Assembly: GCA_014058105.1 (NCBI GenBank)
Contig: JACGCM010001793.1
Span: forward strand, 1,054,001 to 1,118,000
Source: Kingdonia uniflora
Lineage: Eukaryota > Streptophyta > Magnoliopsida > Ranunculales > Circaeasteraceae
Direction of reading: 5' to 3'
DNA length: 64,000 bases
Shown piece by piece: positions 33,991 through 43,440 of this stretch; the stretch's first letter is position 1; each line of letters opens with the position of its first letter. A program made the position numbers and the translations under genes. Below the pieces are notes generated by a model, which did no database searches, was not told the origin of the DNA, and worked only from the letters and a program-made list of their open reading frames with translations.

Positions 33991-34413
33991 TTATGAATCA
34001 GTAGTAGCGCCAAGCCTTTCCCTCATAGTGCTATTGTATAACCACCTACGTGATTCTGTATCATTCACCCTCTTCAACCGTTGATCACCTTTGGATAACT
34101 CCTTAACGAATCCCCTAATTTTTCGTCTCTTTCTCTGAGTGCTCTCCAATTTCTTAGAAGTTGAAAAATGTTTGATTGGAGATGAAGAAGCACTATTTAT
34201 CTTTTCTCTCTCAAGCTGCTGGCATTTATTGCGCCTCGCACGAACCATCCTCGATTTGGAAACTGAGGCGTCCTTTACACTCTCCATGTCAGACATCTTG
34301 TACATTTTCAATAAAACTACCTTTCCATCATTACAACTCCCCTCATTTTTGACATATATTTCTCTCATGTTTTCATATCTTTTCCTGACCTTCCCAGAAT
34401 CATGATGATTCAC
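33991..34413 (-). pseudogene. Antisense gene, upstream exon: basic, Ser/Lys-rich segment
   Basis: 140 open codons, strongly basic (SKSRMVRARRNKCQQLERE, STQRKRRKIRGFVKELSKG), resembling a nuclear localisation region or charged linker. It is followed on the minus strand by a donor-like AAG-GTTAGTAG at 33978/33977, in keeping with an exon of the antisense gene of element B. No domain recognised. Confidence 0.45.
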
Positions 34414-34719
34414 CCTGTACGATGTCAGATTCTCATTTCCTTACATACAAAACAAATCTAGAAGCTTCTACATTTCCATATTTTTGTATCTCTATCCTTT
34501 TTATCATACTTATAGTGATTGGCGTCATTTTCTACTCTGAGCAAATTTTTAAAATTATTCAAATTATTTGCTAAAACAGACTCAAAATAGGTTTCCACCT
34601 AAAAATGATCTATTTGACTAATAATTTTTTTGTTTCATTCAAACCAATTATATTTCTGATCAACACTTTATACAACATATATCGCATCCCTAGTAAACTT
34701 ACAATATTGTCCTGTCACA

Positions 34720-35020
34720 TTATTCATCGGTCCTCAGATCTTCGAATTCGATCTCAACTTCAGTAATCAAACCAACCAGCCTCTCACGATATACCAAAAC
34801 CCTCACCAATCCACAAAAGCATACATCATAGAAATAACAAACATACTCATGTTCTCTGCTCCTTACATCTAATTGCTCGAGCTGACACTCCCACACTAAT
34901 AGCTCGCATCCAACCAAAGGAACCAAAAATCCTCTCCCACACTTCAGAAATTTTTATAGCCAATCGTCCTTCCTTGGCCTGACGAATCCTCTCAGGTCGA
35001 GTCTGTACCATCCCCCTCCT
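34720..35020 (-). pseudogene. Antisense open segment of unknown function
   Basis: An ATG near 35010 opens MVQTRPERIRQAKEGRLAIK. After a frameshift it continues as VPLVGCELLVWECQLEQLDV and VYRERLVGLITEVEIEFEDL to a stop at 34720. The family is not recognised. It is antisense to pol of element B, like the segments below it, and may be part of the same or a second antisense gene. Confidence 0.4.
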
Positions 35021-35974
35021 TCATTTCTTACAGATCCTCCTACCCATATTTATACGTTTCTCACACACTCTCCCCTCAAAAAGTGATTTTTACCTTGTAT
35101 CTCGCAACAAAAAATACATAATCTTGGAATAAATTATTTCAGCTTAGCCCCTCACCAGTACATACATTAGTTATCATATTCGACCTTATTTTACCAAAAG
35201 TTGTACCCCAAATTGAATTATAGAAGCTCGAATTTCCACAATTACATATTTCCTATAATTTTTCTCCCTCATCTGTTTAAAAATACATATCATCCATACA
35301 TCGCAACTTTATTGCCAGCACTACTTATATCAGTTCCAGCATTTTAACAACATTGTTATTGTTACTTATAAACTCTTATTCATGTTTAAGGCCCCGCACG
35401 ATTCAGTTCGATTCTAAAAAATAATAATTTTATATGCAGATTATTGAATGGCAACTTTTATTCATAGCAAAAACATTACATAAGATTTCAGATAACAAGT
35501 TTTTCAGCACATCAATCTCAGGAATACAACAAACTATTTTTTGCCCAGCACCAACACTCTTGGTACTTTACACATAATAAGTTTTTTTTTTTTTTTTTTT
35601 TTCTGTTTATCAAAAGTCACAGGTCATTCTGGCACGCCGAGGTATCATGTTCTATAGTTCTTCTTTCATCAGTGATCTTTCACCCAGATGCAAAGCAGGA
35701 ATTGGAACCAACAAAATGCTTCCCTCACATGAGTTTGGTTGAAGTCTATTCGAACTTCAAATGGAAACTACGCAAGTAGTAAACTCAGTGCTAGAACTAA
35801 TTTCTCAAGTTAAGAGTCTTTTGAGCGCCACGACATGATGGAAATGCAGAAGCAGACTCCCACTGGTTGTCTACCTCCTCCACTACCATCACCTCCTCCT
35901 CTAAAACTACCACCTACAAAGAGCTGGTAAAGATAAAGAGGGCCCAACCTTAGAATCCATGACGATGCAAGAAA
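35021..35974. other. Non-coding 3' region of element B, including a T21 run
   Basis: No convincing gene. A run of 21 T (35582-35602) may be the A tail of a small retroposon on the minus strand or simple-sequence drift. A Pro-rich patch near 35870-35920 is too short to assign. Confidence 0.4.
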
Positions 35975-36226
35975 TCAGCGTATCTGCCCTGCAAATATGC
36001 CTAATCTTGCATATGAAGCCCTAACCCTGCCTTCCACAAGAGTACGGAGACAGGCCCACCGGTCATCGCCTGTCATGATGACAACATAAAACCTCCACTT
36101 ATAGTAGAATTCCTCCTCAGCTTCTACCGCGTCGTCTTGTGACAAATCTTGATACGTCGGAGGAACAGGAGCGGGTATCAGTATCTCTAAGGAATGATCA
36201 CCAAAGTATTTCAACTTCAACCTCAA
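35975..36226 (-). pseudogene. Antisense open segment in the 3' region of element B, unknown
   Basis: 83 open codons with coding-like composition (YYKWRFYVVIMTGDDRWACL, GRVRASYARLGIFAGQIR). The family is not recognised. It is probably coding in the ancestral Tat element, antisense to pol, since it lies between the pol part and the 3' LTR of B. Confidence 0.4.
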
Positions 36227-36609
36227 TATTTCAGAAGCAATCCTTTATTCAAGGACCATTCTGCGAGTTTTACCATTATTAACGCTTTTCAGGAAATTTC
36301 ACACCAAGACGAGCATACTCTGCCCTCAAATCTGATTCAGGTATCATTTATATAACCCTGCATTTAATGTATAGGTACGAATTACCAAGCTTCATCATTC
36401 CCTTCAGACGTAATTTTTCAAGTCATAACCGTCACATACATCAGTACCAACATCTATATTAAATATACGTCATTTTCCAATAAACCGCGTAACTCCACAC
36501 ATTAAAATCCCTCAGTATTCCTTTTTTAGCTATCAAAGATTTTAACACAGATTTCAAGTTGACTGTTTCTCAACCAAAGCCACTCGTAACTTCGGTTGCA
36601 AGGGGATGA
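36227..36609 (+). other. 3' leader of the LTR of element B with polypurine tract
   Basis: Non-coding. GCAAGGGGATGA ends right at the LTR start (36610), which fits the polypurine tract that primes plus-strand DNA synthesis. Confidence 0.55.
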
Positions 36610-37109
36610 TGGTAGGGACTTATACCCTAATCTTACTCAAAGTCGAGCTCACCCAGTTCAAAATTATCTCTTTCTTAGGCTAACACAATTTTAACACTCC
36701 TGTCAAAGATACCTGTCTCACATTAACTCGTTAGTTATCCAGTCAACTGCCACTAACCACATAATTCAGAAGACGTACTTCAGCACGATGAAGAGTTGTG
36801 CGGAAGGCCTATATAAAGGAAGAGTTCTAGAAGAGACAGGGACCAGAAAAATTATACAAACTTCTTATTTACGAGATTCAAAGCATTTTTGTATTTAGAG
36901 ATCACTTGTAATAAAGATATCCGCACCAAGTAATAAATATACTTTCACAAAAATCCTCTACACGAGGTTGTAGTTTTTAGCCATTCAGAGGTTTTCCATG
37001 CTAAAGTCACCTGTTTTAGTCCTTACATTACGTTAGAATATTATTACAGGTTCATTGGTGTGATAGAAAATTCCTAACCATTTTGAGCTTGCAGAATTTG
37101 GCCATTACA
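36610..37109 (+). repeat. 3' LTR of element B
   Basis: 500 bp, TGGTAGGGACTTATACC...GGCCATTACA, TATATAAAG at 36809. It is followed by GTACT, the second copy of the target duplication, and then by the continuation of the gag of element A. Confidence 0.92.
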
Positions 37110-37114
37110 GTACT

Positions 37115-37694
37115 AAACCAAAGGAGTACATTTAATAATACCGTGATTCATTGGGGTTGCACTCCAATCTCAACCACATTCTTTACCATCTCTTCGCCAT
37201 AAGTCTACAGGAGGAGCTACTCCGATGGTTTCACTCTCTACCTGAAGACTCCATATATACATTCGACCAGCTGCAAAAAAAATTCATCAAGACATATGCT
37301 CACAGCAGAGACAAAGTAGAAAAATTATATTCTCTTATCAGTCTCGAACAATCGAATGTAGAGAAGCTCGAGGCATTTGCCAAAAAGATCCTAGAGCTTG
37401 TGCGTATAGTAGACAATCTCGATAAGAAAATAGCTGTTACTGCGTTCACCAGCGCGCTCCAGCTCGACTACAAAGCCAAAGAGCACCTCTTCCTCAACAA
37501 ACCTGCGACCTTGGAGGATATGATCACCAAGGTCAATAGTTACTTTGACCTTGAAAGGATGATGTCTGAGAGACATAAATATACTAAATCCATCCTTTCC
37601 ATTAAAGATCCATCTGCTGATTGAAATAGTGAACCAAAGGAGAATCAGGGTGACCAAAAGCGCGCCAAGGGAAACTCCAGCAACCCTCAGTAAA
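37115..37694 (+). pseudogene. Gag of element A, 3' part
   Basis: It picks up the frame interrupted at 25433. The long piece at 37151-37624 holds the Retrotrans_gag core: RWFHSLPEDSIYTFDQLQKK, VEKLEAFAKKILELVRIVDN, FLNKPATLEDMITKVNSYFD. 157 open codons make this the best-preserved gag segment of the window. Confidence 0.88.
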
Positions 37695-37707
37695 GCAGAT
37701 CATAAAG

Positions 37708-38640
37708 ATGAATGTTCGAATCTCCAAAACTTTTACGATTCTCACAAAGGATAAGCTCTACCGTATTTCTCAACCATTGGAACCCATCGAGAGCCGACCG
37801 TATAACATGCATCATAAGGTAGGCCATCATTCTACTGATAATTGTTATGCTTTACAGAGGTTTCTTGAGTACATTTTTAAGGAGGGACGGATGTTATAAT
37901 ATATTGTTAACCTAGAATCATACAAAGATAGAAACTATAAGAAGCAGCTTAAAGTTATCCAGGTTGAAGATCAAGCTGAGGGGACACATCTCTACCACAT
38001 GCACCACATCAACATGATCGAGATCAATTAGATCACCAACTTTAACAGATTCAAGTACAGAAGGCCATCTGAATGCTGTGATCTCACACCTCAAGATAAA
38101 GAAGCCAATCTTCTGCCTGAGTTAAACAATCGCCGGCTCAGGATATCATTCGAAGATTGCAATACTAGCCATGTTAAATTTCTTCATCATGATGCACTAG
38201 TCATAATGCTCAAGATGAAGAAAATTTTCATGCACATAATGATGATCGATACTGGCAGTGGTATTGAGTTCCTCTTTCAGAGAACTATTAACCAAATGGG
38301 ATTGGCCGACCAGGTCATTTAAAGTAACACCAACATCAGTAGATTTAATGGTTATAAGGAAGAGCGAGTAGGAAAGATCATCTTACCTATTATCGCAGGA
38401 CCAACCATAATTGGCGTCATCTTTTATGTGATTAACGCAAAATCTCGTTATCTCAGAATTTTTTGCCGTTGCTGGATTCATAACATGGAAGCAATCACTT
38501 TCACCTATCATCAAATACTCCGCTTCAAACACAATGATGGGATCTACGAGATTAGGGGTAGTAAAAAGTTTTTGCGAGCTTGCGTGAATACCGTCTCTAC
38601 TATTCTAAATACCTCGGACAGATATGCAGCATAACAATTA
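37708..38640 (+). pseudogene. Zinc-knuckle-like segment and aspartic protease of element A
   Basis: The piece at 37708-37899 includes MHHKVGHHSTDNCYALQRFL, the same H-H-C spacing as in B. The protease follows: MMIDTGSGIEFLFQ at about 38240-38280 with the DTGS site, then NQMGLADQV, and VINAKSRYLRIFCR at 38428-38634. Stops at several points. The continuous stretch at 38570-38600 is the uninterrupted version of the CACTA insertion site in D. Confidence 0.85.
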
Positions 38641-39750
38641 TAGAAAGCTGATCACCCTGATGATCAGCCATTCATGGAGGAGCCCACCGAATACATCAGC
38701 ATTGATAGACCTAACATAGGTACTTTAATCTGTACTAAGCTGGTTCAATACTTAAAGGACACTCTCATTCAGTTATTAGGACTAAACTGAGATATTTTTA
38801 TGTGGCCTTTCAAAGAGATTCCTGGGGTCGATCCGGCCGTGGCATGTCGCAATTTGGCTATCAACATCAATTCAACGGAAGTTAAATAGAAATAGCAGCG
38901 CCTGTCACCGCAACTTCGAGATGAAGTTAACATGGAGATCGAAGAATTGATCAAAGTAAGATTCCTTCGAGAAGTAAAGTATCCAGATTGGATATCCAAC
39001 ATCGTCTCTGTCCCAAAGAAGAATAGGAAAGTCCAAGTTTGTGTGGATTTTACCGTTCTCAACAAACATACTCCAAAGGTTAGTTTCCCTCTTCCTAATA
39101 TTTATCAGATCCACGATTCTACAGTAGGTCATGAACTCGTATCTATGATGGACCCTGTTTTGAGATATAATCAGATTCCACTATTGGATGAAGATCAAGA
39201 AAAGACTACTTTCATCACTTAAAGAGGACTTTACTGCCATAAAGTCATGCCCTTTGGACTAAAAAATATAGGTGCAACTTATCAACGCTTAATGACTACT
39301 ATGTTCAAAGTACAGCTTGGGAAAGTCGTAGAAGTCTGCATTGACGATTTCTTTTGTAAAAGCATGCAGTCCATCAACCCAATTTCAGATCTCAACATAA
39401 TATTTAACATTCTTCAATCTCATATGATACATATCAATCATAATAAATGTCAATTCGGAGTACATTCAGGTTGATTTCTAGGCCACCTCATCACCAAGAA
39501 GGGGATTGAGGCCGATCCAGATTATATTTGGGCTCTCCTCGACATGCCATCTCCACGAACGATGAAAGACGTTCAGAAACTTGTCGGCAAGATTGCCGCT
39601 ATCAACTATTTCATTTCAAAATCTTCAGACCGCAGTCATTGGTTGTTCCTACTACTCCACGGTAACACCATGGGAGGAAAAGTTTAGCCAAATGTAGAGG
39701 TTCAATGGACATCAGAATAAGAAACAACTTTTTAGAATCTGATAACCTAT
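38640..39750 (+). pseudogene. Reverse transcriptase of element A
   Basis: 38932-39222 reads VRFLREVKYPDWISNIVSVP, KKNRKVQVCVDFTVLNKHTP and MMDPVLRYNQIPLLDEDQEK. After a stop, 39247-39474 reads MPFGLKNIGATYQRLMTTMF and CIDDFFCKS, where the catalytic YIDD is changed to CIDD. Downstream come IHINHNKCQFGVHSG and the thumb part. CIDD keeps both aspartates, but the stops rule out function. Confidence 0.9.
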
Positions 39751-40660
39751 TTGGGGAAATCTCCTATCGTGAGCACCTCAATAGAAAATGTGGAACTGAT
39801 TATCTACCTAGCAGTAATTGATACCTTACTCAGCTCAATTCCCATTCGACTTGAAGGAAAAATAAAAAAGCCAGTCTACTTCATCAGCAAAACCATTACT
39901 CCAGTGGAAACGAGGTCCTCTAAATTTGAGAAACTTCTTCTCAGTCTTGTTTATACCTCGCAGAAGCTCAAGCCCTACTTCCAAGCTCATTCAGTCAAAG
40001 TCATGCAAAACTACCCACTTTGGGAGGTTCTGTTCAAAAAAGAAAAAATGATGAGGGTACAACAATGGTCAGTTAGTTTAGGAGAACATGATATTAAATT
40101 TGAACAACGTCATTTTGAAAAGGGTGAAGTCGTTGTCGATTTCCTTGCAGATTTTCCAGTAGAAGATCCTGAGTGGGAGAAATACGATCCTGACCTTGTG
40201 GTGGAAGTTACAGAAGATCCACCCCATAAAGCATTTGACGAGCGAGCTGAATGGATAACAAGGAAAGGGTGGAGACTTCTTGCAGATGGATCGGCAGGAC
40301 CTGCAGTATCAGGAATTGGAATCGTATTGATTACCCCTTCCAACGTCTTAATTGAGAGATCAATCTGTTAGGATTTTGAGGCCTCAAACAATGTCACCGA
40401 GTATGAAGCTCTTATTCACGGGCTTGATCTCGCTCTCAAGCTCAGCGTCCCCGAGCTCTCAGTTTACACAGATTCACACTCATCGTTCTCGATTACTCTA
40501 AGAAATATAAGATGAATGGCAAGATGATCGAATATGCAGCCCTCATTGCAGATAGGATGAGAAAGTTCGTGCAGGCAGCTCTCAATTATCTTCCCCGAGG
40601 TGAAAACAGATACGCCGATTACATGGCTAATCTAGCTGGGGTCTTAGGTACAGAAGCTTA
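39751..40660 (+). pseudogene. RNase H and archaeal-type RNase H of element A
   Basis: 206 open codons (39751-40371), the longest coding frame outside the array. The RT-linked RNase H occupies roughly residues 1-90 (KKPVYFISKTITPVETRSSK), then a linker (EKGEVVVDFLADFPVEDPEW), then the second RNase H from about residue 165 (GWRLLADGSAGPAVSGIGIV). After a stop at 40370 it goes on with DFEASNNVTEYEALIHGLDL. The double RNase H places A, B and D in the Tat lineage. Confidence 0.9.
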
Positions 40661-40879
40661 ATATGTCCAAATTGAAGTGATTTTAACCCCCAACATTGAT
40701 CAAATTTTTTTATGCACGATCAACATTGGGGGCGATAAAGGGGGAGACGACGATTAACAAAAGTTTTTCTTAGTTTATCTCGGTATCAATAACTAATACG
40801 AATGACCACTTCCCACAGATCCGAAGGAGCGCTGTCAACTAATAGACAACTCAAAGCGCTACACCAATCAAAATGGTAC

Positions 40880-42004
40880 CTTATACCGCCGTTCAGTCTT
40901 GGGGCCGTACCTCAAGTTCCTCTCTAAGCAGAAAGTGGACAAGATGTTCCCCGATTTATTTGAAAGTACTTGTGGCTCCCATGCCGTAGGTTAATTACTG
41001 GCAAACAGAGCCATTACAGAAAAATTATTCTGGCCTGGCATGCGCAAGAAAGCAGATGACTACTTACTTAAATATGACGCATGTCAGCGACATGGAAAGA
41101 AGATCCATGCCCTTGCACTCGAACTTTATGCAAGCAAGGTGTTTTTGCCATTCAAAAGATGGGAACTCGATCTTGTCGGCGAATTTCCTAATTCTCCAGG
41201 TAACCGCCGCCACCTACTCGTAGCTACCGATTATTTTGTAAAATGGGTAAAAGTAGTTCTACTCTGTTGAACCAAAGAAGAAGAGGTCATCTCTTATATC
41301 TGGAAACACATCATCACTCTGTTTGGGTGGCCCCACTAAATTTGTATCGATAACGGGCCCCATTTTGTTAGAGAAAAAGTTGTAACTTTCCTCAACAAAT
41401 ACAATATCATTCACTCACCATCCAATCCCTACTACCCTCAAGGCAATGGCCAGGCCGAAATCACCAGCAAAACCATCGTGGATTGACATAAGAAAAGGCT
41501 ACACTCATAGAAAAATGGGAATTAGGTTCAAGAATTTTGTCATGTCTTATATGCATATCGTACCACTCCACGTCAGTCAAAAGATTACATTCCATTCCTC
41601 CTTGCCTATGGTACCGAGGCCGTCATTCCCTTTGAATACCATCATCCAGTTAAAGATCATGAGCTAACTAACGAGGAAAATGAGTTCAAATTGGCTTTCA
41701 ACTTTAATTGGATCGATGAAACCAGGGAACGCGCCGTCGCTAACCTAGGTTGATATTACCAAATGCTAGCCAGTTCATATAACAAACAAGTCAAAGGCCG
41801 TACTTTCCAAATCAATGATCTCGTCCTAAAAAAAATACCTCAACATCGCAAATAGCCTCATGCTAGGAACTAGCAGGCGATTGGAAGGGTCAATTACATA
41901 TTATAGGTCTCTTAGGCCTGGGATCATATTACCTCTTGTCCAAAGAGGGAGTCTTTATTTTGAGTCTTTGGAACACAAAGCAACTGAAACGATATTATCG
42001 TTAA
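40880..42004 (+). pseudogene. Integrase of element A
   Basis: Zinc finger CDACQRHGKKIH in 41040-41270, followed by WELDLVGEFPNSPGNRRHLL (first D) and VATDYFVKW, then IDNGPHF (second D) at about 41345. QGNGQAEITSKT and the E region lie near 41450, then the variable C-terminal domain (GRTFQINDLVLKK at about 41795). The pol end is at 42002-42004 (TAA), homologous with that of D at 132-134. At least four frame changes or stops. Confidence 0.88.
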
Positions 42005-42423
42005 AGTCCCTCACTATTCTACTTCATTTTTACCACTTTTTCATTCCAGAAGTAAGATTTCCATCTCCATCTAATGTAAATTCTTTTTTAGAATTCAATG
42101 AAGCTTTCAAGTTTATCTCCATATATCTTTCTACTTCGTAGATAATAGATAGAATAAGGCACATATAATATTATCTTTCAATCGACATCATATTAGTTAA
42201 ATCAAGAATATACTTGGTTTGGCTGACTCTACTATATCCCCTGTGATTTGAACATGGTAACACTTGCTTTTAATCAGAAGACACTACCAGACATAAGATA
42301 AGGCAAGGGTAAAACTAGCTTTCATCTCTTTCAATATATCTGCGACATCATATCAGTTAAATCAATAATACTCTTGGTTTGGCTGACTCTACTAAATCTC
42401 ATGCGGCAAAGGTAAAACTAGCT
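42005..42423 (+). repeat. Post-pol region of element A with a 158-bp duplication leading into the array
   Basis: About 140 bp after pol still match the sequence following pol in element D (CCCTCACTA...CCATCTCCATCTAATGTA). Then CATCATATTAGTTAAATCAA (42187) and its variant at 42345 mark two copies offset 158 bp. AAACTAGCTTTCA occurs at 42311 and again just before the array, where it runs straight into the first array unit (about 42424). Confidence 0.75.
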
Positions 42424-43440
42424 TTCACTTTTACTTAATAAAGTTCAAACTTCTACTTCAGCCGATCAGACTTTTAATAGGACTGATCTGAATTTGACAT
42501 TGACAGATCATACATTTAAGTTTACCAAGTTCAGACTTCTACTTCAATAGTTCAGACTTCTACATAAATAGATCAGAATTATACTTCGACATATTAGACT
42601 TCGACTTTGACAAATGACACAATTAACTTTTCTAAGTTCAGACTTCTACTTTAGAAGATCAGACTTCAACTTCGGCCAATAATACTTTTAATTTTACCAA
42701 GTTAAGACTTCCACCACGACAGATCAGACTTCGTCTTCGACAGATCACACTTTTAACTTCACCAAGTTCATACTTCTACTTTAACAGTTCAGACTTCAAC
42801 TTTAAATGATCAGACTTCTACTTTGGCAGATCAGACTTCAACTTTGATAGGTCACACTTTTTACTTTACCAAGTTCAGACTTCTACTTCAACAGTTCAGA
42901 CTTCTACTTCGACAGATCAGATTTCTACTTCGACAGATCATACATTTCATTCCAAAATGTTTAGACTTCTACTTCAATAGTTCAGACTTCAATTTCGACA
43001 GATCAAAATTTTCACATTACCAAGATCAGACTTCTACTTCACCAGATCAGACTTCAACATCGATAGATCAGACTTTGACTTCGACAGATCACACTTTTCA
43101 CTTCACCAGGTTTAGACTTCAACTTCGACAGCTCTTACTTTTTACTTTACCAAGTCCAGACTTCTACTTCAGAAATTTAGACTTCAATTTCAACAGATCA
43201 AATTTCCAGTTTGACAGATCAGACTATGACTACGACAGATCATACTTTTCAGTATACTAAGTTATGACTTCTAATTTGACCGATCAGACTTCAACTTCGA
43301 CAGATCAGACTTCGACTTTGACAGATCACACTTTCTACTTTACCAAAATAAAACTTCTACTTCGATAGATCAAACTTTTCTCTTTACCAAATTTAGACTT
43401 CTACTTTGACAGATCAGACTTCGACTGATCACACTATTTA

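Larger units (their letters stand above)
25434..37109 (+). mobile_element. Tat-lineage retrotransposon, element B, nested in gag of element A, internally deleted
   Basis: Both LTRs are present (25434-25932 and 36610-37109), and GTACT flanks the whole element on both sides (25429-25433 and 37110-37114). The gag reading of A continues across the removed element. Inside are gag, zinc-knuckle-like region, protease and RT (to about 29396). RNase H and integrase are missing. An antisense gene region follows, holding a solo LTR, and then a purine-rich tract just before the 3' LTR. The two LTRs differ at many positions, so the insertion is old. Confidence 0.92.
24001..42140 (+). mobile_element. Tat-lineage Ty3/gypsy retrotransposon, element A, host of element B
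   Basis: A starts with an LTR (24001-24616) and a primer binding site, then gag to 25433. It resumes at 37115 after element B and reads gag, protease, RT, two RNase H domains and integrase to a stop at 42002-42004. Homology to elements D (start of window) and B supports each part. The 3' LTR is not found: about 140 bp after the stop the sequence changes into short repeats and then the satellite array, so the 3' end is lost or buried. Confidence 0.9.

Noticed and set aside
42823..43260. 145-codon open frame in the array (and similar frames such as 58504-58893 and 61515-61907)
   Set aside because: Translation is only heptad repeat products with frame rotation. They follow from the 21/23-bp units and have no gene-like start or end signals.
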